6,420 nt of DNA, taken from NCBI GenBank assembly GCA_013695575.1, contig JACDAF010000115.1, positions 1-6,420 of the forward strand. The letters run 5' to 3'. Positions 1 to 5,505 of this stretch are shown here, in pieces. Under the pieces are notes generated by a model. The model was given only the letters and a program-made list of their open reading frames with translations, was not told the origin of the DNA and made no database searches. How positions within the stretch are numbered: the stretch's first letter is position 1; each line of letters begins with the position of its first letter. Source of the DNA: Chloroflexota bacterium. Its GTDB lineage: Bacteria; Chloroflexota; Limnocylindria; P2-11E. Position numbers and translations under genes: made by a program.

Positions 1-78
1 GGCTGCTGGCCGGGCTGCTGGCCGGGCTGCTGGCCGGGCTGCTGCGGTCCCTGGCCGGGCTGCTGCGGTCCCTGGCCC
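1..78 (-). repeat. In-frame tandem repeat encoding a Q/P/G-rich tail (12-bp and 21-bp units)
   Basis: On the plus strand the unit GGCTGCTGGCCG occurs three times head to tail (1-12, 13-24, 25-36). Two 21-bp units follow (37-57 and 58-78), in which GCGGTCCCT is inserted into the same frame; they differ only in the last base. On the coding (minus) strand these read as two PGQGPQQ heptads, then PGQQ tetrads. All units are multiples of 3, so changes in copy number keep the frame. The window starts inside the array, so its full length is unknown. Low-complexity Gln-rich tails after the TPR region are common in BatC-like proteins. Confidence 0.9.
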
Positions 79-1595
79 GGCTGGCCCTGGTCGTTCGACC
101 GCAGCGCCGCCTGAAGGCGGTCGATGACCTCGATGTTGAATTTCGCATCGCGGTCGGTCGGGTCCGCGCGCAGCGCGTCCTTGAACGCATCGCGCGCCTC
201 ATCGAGCTTGCCCTGCCGGAACAGGGCGCTGCCGCGTCCGTAATGCGCATGAAGGCGCAGCGTGGTGTCTTCTGATCGGGCGCCGACGCCGTAGTCCGAC
301 AACGCGCGGGCGTGCTCCTGCAGGCGCTGGAGCGCGTTCCCCGCGTTGACGCTGAGCTGCGCGAGCTCGGGCTTCGCCTGCTGCAGGTCGCGATAGCGGG
401 CGAGCGCGCCGCGAAAGTCCCCGCGTGCGTACAGCGTGTTCGCGGCCTGGTTCTGCTCCGCCATCGCGTCCGTGCAGGACAACGCGACGAGGGCCGCGAG
501 CGTCAGCATCGCCGGCCGCCGCGACCACGGAAGGCGGCGGACGCGCGGGGCGCGGCTGTCGGGTCGCGCGCCCTTTGGCACCGGCATCGGTGCGCGATCG
601 TCCATGAGCCACGCGAGCATCAGCAGGGCGAGCGCGATCGCGAGGGCGATCTGGTAGCGGTCGTCAGGCACCGACCCGCCGTCAGCGGATACCTCGGATG
701 TGTCGAGTGCCCGCAGCTCGCGCACCAGCTCCGGCACCGAGCCGTCGGACGCGGTGTGCCGCCAGTAGCGACCGCCGGTCCCGTCGGCGACCGCCCGCAG
801 CGTCACCTCGTTGAGGCGGCTGATCACCTGCTGGCCACCAGGGCCACGCAGCGACCCCGTCGGCCGTCCCTCCGTGTCGTACGTCGGGATCTGTCCCCCT
901 TCCACCGTGCCGACGCCGAGCGCGAAGATCCTGATGTTGCGTCCGCTGTAGGGCGCGAGATCCGGGACATCCTCGGCCGGGTACTCGCCGTCGGAGATCA
1001 CGACGACGGCCTTGTTCGCTGGGCTCTCACGGATGGCATCCGGGAAGCCGTCGAGAGCCGCGGCGAGCCCGGCCCGGAGGGAGGATCCGGCAGGCAGCCG
1101 GAAGCCGCGGGCGGAGTTGTCGAGCACGCGGCCAAGCAGCTCCGGATCGGTCGTCGCGGGGTAGCGCACGACGCCCTCGTTCGCGAACAGGGCGAGCGCG
1201 ATCCGGCTCCCGGTCAGGCGCGCGCCCAGTGTCTGCACGGCGTCACGCGCGAGACCCAGGCGGTCGGTCGCCGCGACATCGCGCACCGCCATGCTCTGAG
1301 AGATGTCGACCGCGATCACGAGGTCGACGCCGAGATGCTTCACTTCCCGCTCCCGGACGTCCACATACGGTCCCGCCGCCGCCAGCGACGCGACGAGCAG
1401 GGCGAGGACGGCGAGGGCGCTCTTGACCCGGCCGCGTGCCGTGCTGCGCGCCACGAACGACGCACCCTGTCCGGCGAAGGCGACGAGAGCGCGCCGGCGG
1501 GCCAGGTCGCCGGCGACCAACAGCAGCAAGAGCACCGGCGCGGCGAGGAGCAGCACGAGGAGCTCCGGGCGCAGGAACCCCTGTTGTGCTGTCAC
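1..1595 (-). CDS. batB: BatB-BatC fusion: membrane VWA protein with TPR domain and Q/P/G repeat tail (3' end beyond window)
   Basis: The frame opens at GTG 1595-1593 and stays open for 531 codons to the left edge with no stop, so the C-terminus is missing. Visible parts in order: two hydrophobic helices (about residues 11-28 and 58-74) separated by an Arg-rich loop; a VWA domain (about 88-290) with an intact MIDAS motif DISQS (D97, S99, S101) and ISDGE near D202; a third helix (315-331); a basic linker (332-362); a fourth hydrophobic segment (363-379) ending in AMA; three TPR-like repeats (about 383-416, 417-447, 449-482) with the BatC-like ending DRDAKFNIE; then a Gln/Pro/Gly tail from about 503. 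By the positive-inside rule, the VWA and TPR parts both face outside the cytoplasm. BatB and BatC are separate genes in many bat operons, and VWA-TPR fusions are also known. The start overlaps the batA stop (GTGA) behind a strong GGAGG. Known role: part of the MoxR-associated VWA envelope complex. The exact function is unproven. Confidence 0.9.
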   Translation of the reverse strand, partial: MTAQQGFLRPELLVLLLAAPVLLLLLVAGDLARRRALVAFAGQGASFVARSTARGRVKSALAVLALLVASLAAAGPYVDVREREVKHLGVDLVIAVDISQSMAVRDVAATDRLGLARDAVQTLGARLTGSRIALALFANEGVVRYPATTDPELLGRVLDNSARGFRLPAGSSLRAGLAAALDGFPDAIRESPANKAVVVISDGEYPAEDVPDLAPYSGRNIRIFALGVGTVEGGQIPTYDTEGRPTGSLRGPGGQQVISRLNEVTLRAVADGTGGRYWRHTASDGSVPELVRELRALDTSEVSADGGSVPDDRYQIALAIALALLMLAWLMDDRAPMPVPKGARPDSRAPRVRRLPWSRRPAMLTLAALVALSCTDAMAEQNQAANTLYARGDFRGALARYRDLQQAKPELAQLSVNAGNALQRLQEHARALSDYGVGARSEDTTLRLHAHYGRGSALFRQGKLDEARDAFKDALRADPTDRDAKFNIEVIDRLQAALRSNDQGQPGQGPQQPGQGPQQPGQQPGQQPGQQ

Positions 1596-2563
1596 GGGGC
1601 CCTCCGGAAGACCGTCGCGCCGGCCAGCATCTCCAGGATCAGGAGAACGGCGCCGGGCACCAGGAACAGGACGTAGATGTCGGAGTACTCGGTGCTTCGA
1701 CGCACGCCGACCCGCGTCTTCTCCAGCTGCTCGATCTGCCGGTAGACCTCCGCCATCGCTGTCTCGTCGGTCACCCGGAAGTACTGGCCCCCGTTCATCT
1801 CGGCGATGCGTCGCATCAGCTGCTCGTCCACCGGCAGCGAGCCGCCGGGTCGCACGGCAGCGGAAGGCACCGCGCCGATCGTGTAGACCCGGATGCCGAG
1901 CAGCCGGGCAATGTTCGCGGCGTCGAGCGGCTGGATCTGGCCGCTGTTGTTCTCGCCGTCGGTGAGCAAGACGATGACCCGCGACGGGGCCTGGGATTCA
2001 CGCAGCACGTTGACGGAGGCCGCGAGGCCGGTACCGATGGCGGTGCCATCGCGCAGGAGCTTTCCCTCCTGCAGTGGCGCCACGAGCTTCGTCGCGGCGC
2101 CGTAGTCGAGCGTGAGCGGGCTCAGCACCAGCGCCTCGCCGCTGAACACGACGACGCCGATGCGGTGGTCCTTCACGCCCGCAAGAAATTCGACGACGAC
2201 CTTCTTCGTCACGTCCATCTTGCTGCGGCCGCCGAAGTCCGTGCCGCCCATCGACGACGACGTATCGATCGCCAGCACGATGTCGATGCCCTGCGTGACG
2301 GTCTCGATCGCCGCCTGGCCGACCTGCGGCCTCGCGAGCGCTAGGACGAGGAGCGTCGCCGCCAACACCCGCAGCGGGACGAGCAGCCACCGCAGTCGGA
2401 CGCGCCAGCTCGCGCGCACGTTCGGTAGGAGCGACAACGATGAGAACAGCAACCCGCCCGGTCGCCCGCGCTCGCGCGCGACGGCGAGGATCGCGATCGC
2501 GAGCACGAGCGCCAGGAGCAGAAGCGGCTCCGGGTCGCGGAAGCGCCAACCGGCGATGGTCAT
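1592..2563 (-). CDS. batA: BatA-like membrane-anchored VWA domain protein
   Basis: This 323-residue protein has the usual BatA layout and length: two N-terminal transmembrane helices (about 13-30 and 58-78) joined by an Arg-rich loop, a VWA domain (about 93-275), and a C-terminal helix (about 296-316) followed by a short basic tail. The metal-binding MIDAS site looks complete: DTSSS at D100/S102/S104, a Thr in DGTAIG (T174), and LTDGENN with D202. The charge pattern places the loop in the cytoplasm and the VWA domain outside. Known for the family: VWA proteins in moxR operons are inner-membrane partners of the AAA+ ATPase, and batA was named in the Bacteroides aerotolerance operon. The ATG overlaps the stop of the preceding gene (ATGA, 2560-2563), so translation is probably coupled. 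It has only a weak purine stretch (AGCGGA) as its own ribosome-binding site. A second VWA gene follows at once, as in typical bat clusters. Confidence 0.93.
   Translation of the reverse strand: MTIAGWRFRDPEPLLLLALVLAIAILAVARERGRPGGLLFSSLSLLPNVRASWRVRLRWLLVPLRVLAATLLVLALARPQVGQAAIETVTQGIDIVLAIDTSSSMGGTDFGGRSKMDVTKKVVVEFLAGVKDHRIGVVVFSGEALVLSPLTLDYGAATKLVAPLQEGKLLRDGTAIGTGLAASVNVLRESQAPSRVIVLLTDGENNSGQIQPLDAANIARLLGIRVYTIGAVPSAAVRPGGSLPVDEQLMRRIAEMNGGQYFRVTDETAMAEVYRQIEQLEKTRVGVRRSTEYSDIYVLFLVPGAVLLILEMLAGATVFRRAP
1601..1605 (-). promoter_or_regulatory. Shine-Dalgarno site for the batB-batC fusion gene
   Basis: The minus strand reads GGAGG here, five bases before the GTG at 1595-1593. It lies inside the last codons of batA. 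It supports the GTG start and suggests re-initiation at the GTGA overlap. Confidence 0.8.
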
Positions 2564-3525
2564 GATTCCGCTCTGATCGCCGCGGCCGCGTACTCCTCGG
2601 AGGCCGCAGCGCGCTTCATCGCGGCGAGCGCGGAGCCGAGCGCGTTGCGCGCGTGTGCCGGATACGTGCGGCCGCTGTGAAATCGCACGACCTCGCCCTC
2701 GTTGAGGATCTCGAAGATCGTCGCCCGCTGCTGTGGATCGACGCCCGCCCGCTCCATCTCGAGCCGCAGCTCCCGCGGGGTGCGCTCGCTCGCCGGGAGC
2801 CGGTATTGCTCGGCGACGTAGCTGCGGAGGATGCCGGTCATCTGTTCGTAGTGGTCAGCGAAACGGCCCTTCTCGGGCAGACCGAGCGCGGCGACCTTCT
2901 CGAGCGCCGCGAGCGCGCGCTGGGCCGGCGTGAGGCCGCCGACCGCCGCCTCCTTGGGCCTTCGCAGGAAGAGCGCGGCGATGGCGACGGCCGCGAGAAC
3001 CGCGACCGCACCGATGCCGGCAAAGACCCAGCGCACGAGCTCGCTCCCGAGCAGGCCGGGAAGCGCCAGCTGCGGCTTCAAGGGCTTGATATCCATCGCG
3101 TCCTCTTCCGGGAGGATGACGCTCTGCACACGAATCACGCGCGCGGCGGTTTCGGCCTTCCCAGACTCACCGCGCGGGCCCGTGAAGGTGACCGTGACCG
3201 GCGGGATCGTCTGCTCCCCCACGCGGTAGGCGCTCACGCGGTACCGGAACACGATCCGCGTCGCGCCGCCCGCGAGACGGGATTGCAGCGCGGGCTCCGT
3301 CTCGATCACCTCGAACTCACCAAGCGACCGCGCGACCCCGGGATCCGCGACCTGCCAGCCGCTCGCGAGCTCGACCGTCACGCTCAACAGCACTTGATCG
3401 CCGACGGTGATCGCGTCCCGGTCGATGCTGGACGCGGCACTGACTGGCCCCTCCGCGAGGACGGTGCCGCCGAGCGCGGCGAGTGCGAGCAGGACCGCCC
3501 CCACGGTGCTCGCCGTCGCCCTCAC
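2560..3525 (-). CDS. BatD-like/DUF4381-like single-pass membrane protein
   Basis: The protein has 321 residues. Its N-terminus is a signal peptide (hydrophobic residues about 8-23, likely cleavage near VLA at 22-24). A roughly 110-residue beta-rich region (about 30-140) follows, resembling the Ig-like domains of BatD/oxygen-tolerance proteins, with patterns such as ITVGDQVLLSVTVE and YRVGEQTIPPVTVTF. One transmembrane helix (about 166-187) is followed by a basic stop-transfer RRPK, then a helical cytoplasmic domain (about 198-305) like DUF4381, including the LRSYVAEQYRLPASERTPREL stretch and a final VVRFHSGR segment. Full BatD proteins usually exceed 500 residues and DUF4381 proteins are usually about 150-200, so this looks like a compact combination of the two. 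It occupies the DUF4381 slot between the DUF58 and VWA genes. The GTG start overlaps the DUF58 stop (GTGA) and has GAGG five bases upstream. It probably links periplasmic and cytoplasmic parts of the Bat complex; that role is inference. Confidence 0.82.
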   Translation of the reverse strand: MRATASTVGAVLLALAALGGTVLAEGPVSAASSIDRDAITVGDQVLLSVTVELASGWQVADPGVARSLGEFEVIETEPALQSRLAGGATRIVFRYRVSAYRVGEQTIPPVTVTFTGPRGESGKAETAARVIRVQSVILPEEDAMDIKPLKPQLALPGLLGSELVRWVFAGIGAVAVLAAVAIAALFLRRPKEAAVGGLTPAQRALAALEKVAALGLPEKGRFADHYEQMTGILRSYVAEQYRLPASERTPRELRLEMERAGVDPQQRATIFEILNEGEVVRFHSGRTYPAHARNALGSALAAMKRAAASEEYAAAAIRAES

Positions 3526-4421
3526 GCGCGCCTCGCACGCGCGCTGAAGAACGTCATGAGCGCGGGGACGTACGGCCGGTCCGTCGACAGATCGACCGCG
3601 TCGAGGTTCATGCGCCCGAACGAGCGGATGCGCTCGGCGCGCCGGAGCCGCGCTGCGGCCGCGTAGGCTTCGCGGACTGCGGCGGCGTCCGTGTCCACGT
3701 ATACGAGCCGACCCGTCTCGGCGTCCTCGAGACCGATGACCCCGATGCGCGGGAGCGCGGACTCACGCGGGTCATTGAGCGTCACCGCGACGACGTCGTG
3801 CTTCTGTCCCAGCCGACGTAGGGGTGACTCGTATCCGGTGTCCAGGAAATCTGAGATGAGGAACACCACGCTGCGCTTCTTCGTGATGTTGGAGACGAAC
3901 CGCGAGACCGCCGCGAGGTCGGTCTTCGCCCGGCGCGGTCTCTCGAAGAGCAGGTCGCGGATCACCCGTAGCAGGTGGTCGCGGCCGGTCCGCGGGGGCA
4001 CGTACCGTTGGACCCTGTCCGAGAAGAGCACCAGGGAGAGGCGGTCGTTGTTCCGGATGGCGGCGAAGGCGAGCAACGCTGCCACATCGATCGCCAGATC
4101 GCGTTTGCTCTGGGCGGCGGTCCCGAACCATGACGAGGCCGACGTGTCGACGAGCACGAACACGTTGAGCTCGCGCTCCTCGCGGAACTTCTTGATGTAC
4201 GGCGTGCTCATGCGCGCCGTCACGTTCCAGTCGATGCTGCGGATGTCGTCGCCGGGCTCGTACTCCCGGACCTCCTCGAAGTCGAGGCCCCAGCCGCGGA
4301 AGACGCTGCGGTAGCTGCCGAGGAGGAGCTCGTCGGCGAGCACGCGCGCCTTGATCTCGACCTGCCTGATCTTCCGCAGGACCTCGGCGCTGACGGCCGT
4401 CTCGTGGGAGGGCGCGGCCAT
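3522..4421 (-). CDS. DUF58 domain protein, MoxR-associated (soluble, VWA-like)
   Basis: The 299-residue product has no signal peptide or transmembrane segment, so it is predicted to be cytoplasmic. It starts with the basic N-terminal helix typical of the short DUF58 form (LRKIRQVEIKAR, about 15-26). The family hallmark YEPGDDIRSIDWNVTAR follows at 54-70. The C-terminal part is a VWA-like fold with DTSAS (D92, S94, S96), a Thr at KTDL (T167) and ISDF (D191), so the metal site looks intact. Known for the family: DUF58 genes sit directly beside moxR and are thought to be the ATPase's closest partner; the biochemical activity is not established. It follows moxR after 25 bases with no clear Shine-Dalgarno sequence, and its stop overlaps the start of the next gene. 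The ATG was chosen because it leaves only about a dozen residues before the conserved helix. There is no sign of truncation. Confidence 0.95.
   Translation of the reverse strand: MAAPSHETAVSAEVLRKIRQVEIKARVLADELLLGSYRSVFRGWGLDFEEVREYEPGDDIRSIDWNVTARMSTPYIKKFREERELNVFVLVDTSASSWFGTAAQSKRDLAIDVAALLAFAAIRNNDRLSLVLFSDRVQRYVPPRTGRDHLLRVIRDLLFERPRRAKTDLAAVSRFVSNITKKRSVVFLISDFLDTGYESPLRRLGQKHDVVAVTLNDPRESALPRIGVIGLEDAETGRLVYVDTDAAAVREAYAAAARLRRAERIRSFGRMNLDAVDLSTDRPYVPALMTFFSARARRA
3531..3534 (-). promoter_or_regulatory. Shine-Dalgarno site for the BatD/DUF4381-like gene
   Basis: The minus strand reads GAGG five bases before the GTG at 3525-3523, inside the 3' end of the DUF58 gene. It supports this GTG, which gives a full signal peptide, over later starts. 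Confidence 0.6.
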
Positions 4422-4446
4422 CTACGACACCACTTCGCTCGAACGC

Positions 4447-5451
4447 CTAGGGGACGGGAACCCGGTCGAGGACGGTCCGGATCACGGACTCCGCTGTCAC
4501 GGACTCAGCCTCGGCCTCGTACGTGACGATGAGGCGGTGCCGCATGACGTCGAGCGCGATCGCCTTCACATCGTCCGGAAGCACATAGTCACGTCCCTCG
4601 AGGAAGGCGTGCGCACGCGCCGCGAGGGCGATGAAGATCGTCGCGCGCGGGGAGGCGCCGTACGCGATCCAGGGCCTGATCTCGGCGAGCTTGAACTCGT
4701 CGGGTTCGCGCGTGGCGAACACGATGCGCACCACATAGTCCTTCACGCGGTCGTCCATGTGCACCTGTCGGACCGCGGCGCGGCCAGCGAGGATCGCCGC
4801 GGGCGTCGTGACCTTGTGCGCGACGGGAACGGTGAGCGCGGTCTGCCGATCCATGATCGCGCGCTCGTCCTGCTGCGTCGGGTACCCGATGACGACCTTC
4901 ATCATGAAGCGGTCGACCTGGGCCTCGGGCAGGCGGTAGGTGCCCTCGTGCTCGATCGGATTCTGCGTGGCGAGGACGGTGAAGAGCTCCGAAAGCGGAT
5001 GGGTCGTCCCGCCGATCGAGACCTGCCTCTCCTGCATCGCCTCCAGCAGCGCGCTCTGGACCTTCGGGGGCGCCCGGTTGATCTCGTCGGCGAGCAGGAT
5101 GTCCGTGAAGATCGGCCCCTGTCGCGCACGGAAGGTCTGGTCGGCGGGGTTGTAGATCATCGTGCCGTTCAGGTCGGCAGGGAGCAGGTCGGGCGTAAAT
5201 TGGATACGCCGGAACCCCGCGTCGATGGTGTCCGAGAGCGTCTTGACGGCGAGCGTCTTCGCGAGGCCGGGCACGCCTTCGATGAGGAGATGTCCGTTGC
5301 AGAGGAGCCCAAGCATCAGCCGGTTGATGAGGTACTCCTGACCCACGATGACCTTGCGAACTTCGTTCATCACGGGCGCGACGAAGTCCCCGCGGCGCAC
5401 GACGGCATCGCCGGCGGTCGCGGGATTCGAGGAGCGGAAGCCGGTCGCCAT
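4447..5451 (-). CDS. moxR: MoxR-family AAA+ ATPase
   Basis: This is a full-length (334-residue) MoxR ATPase. It shows the RKVIVGQE entry motif (32-39), Walker A GVPGLAKT (59-66, K65/T66), the FTPDLLPADLNGT segment (85-97), Walker B ILLADEINR (118-126, D122/E123), sensor 1 ATQNP (N164), PEAQVDRF with R181, and the lid-domain GASPRA (265-270) with a sensor-2 Arg (R269). All catalytic residues are present. Known for the family: MoxR proteins are chaperone-like AAA+ ATPases that act with VWA partners in maturation of enzymes or complexes and in envelope stress. Here the partners are the four genes downstream. The ATG at 5451-5449 is chosen because it gives the usual N-terminal length. No good ribosome-binding site sits at the normal distance (GGGGAG is about 20 bases upstream), so M28 is a possible but less likely start. 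The stop is TAG. Confidence 0.97.
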   Translation of the reverse strand: MATGFRSSNPATAGDAVVRRGDFVAPVMNEVRKVIVGQEYLINRLMLGLLCNGHLLIEGVPGLAKTLAVKTLSDTIDAGFRRIQFTPDLLPADLNGTMIYNPADQTFRARQGPIFTDILLADEINRAPPKVQSALLEAMQERQVSIGGTTHPLSELFTVLATQNPIEHEGTYRLPEAQVDRFMMKVVIGYPTQQDERAIMDRQTALTVPVAHKVTTPAAILAGRAAVRQVHMDDRVKDYVVRIVFATREPDEFKLAEIRPWIAYGASPRATIFIALAARAHAFLEGRDYVLPDDVKAIALDVMRHRLIVTYEAEAESVTAESVIRTVLDRVPVP

Positions 5452-5505
5452 GTGGACAGGGTACCCGCCGGATCTCCCCGCAGTTCGAGCGTCCGGGACA
5501 CGCCA
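5452..5505 (-). promoter_or_regulatory. Short gap before moxR; two small palindromes, no clear promoter
   Basis: This 54-base gap separates the kinase stop from the moxR start. It contains the perfect 8-base palindrome GGGTACCC (5459-5466) and the 9-base palindrome GTCCGGGAC with a single central base (5491-5499). I see no convincing -10/-35 pair and no T-tract terminator. It could hold an operator or attenuating hairpin, or simply be a spacer inside one transcript. Confidence 0.25.

Noticed and set aside
1..78. Possible CRISPR or non-coding satellite at the left edge
   Set aside because: The units are contiguous with no spacers, are multiples of 3 and continue the batB-batC frame as a Gln/Pro/Gly tail.
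199..612. Minus-strand ORF of 137 codons
   Set aside because: It is another frame inside the TPR part of batB-batC. Its product is Arg/Ala/Pro-rich without a domain, whereas the correct frame gives clean TPRs.
634..641. GCGATCGC palindrome (also near 2493), like the HIP1 motif of cyanobacteria
   Set aside because: Only a couple of copies, all inside Ala/Ile/Leu-rich membrane helices where codon choice alone yields this string.
312..1676. Long plus-strand ORF (454 codons) across the left third
   Set aside because: It is antisense to batB-batC and the end of batA, is Arg/Ala/Gly/His-rich with no recognisable domain, and the minus-strand frame shows clear VWA, TPR and membrane features. High GC content produces such open antisense frames.
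1436..2344. Plus-strand ORF antisense to batA
   Set aside because: Compositionally odd (Arg/His/Asp-rich), no domain, and fully explained by the conserved batA frame on the other strand.
2653..3666. Plus-strand ORF (337 codons) antisense to the BatD/DUF4381-like gene
   Set aside because: Same pattern of Arg-rich shadow coding; the minus-strand frame has a signal peptide, a membrane helix and overlaps with its neighbours.
5491..5499. Palindrome after the kinase stop as a rho-independent terminator
   Set aside because: The stem is only four base pairs and no T-tract follows it on the minus strand.
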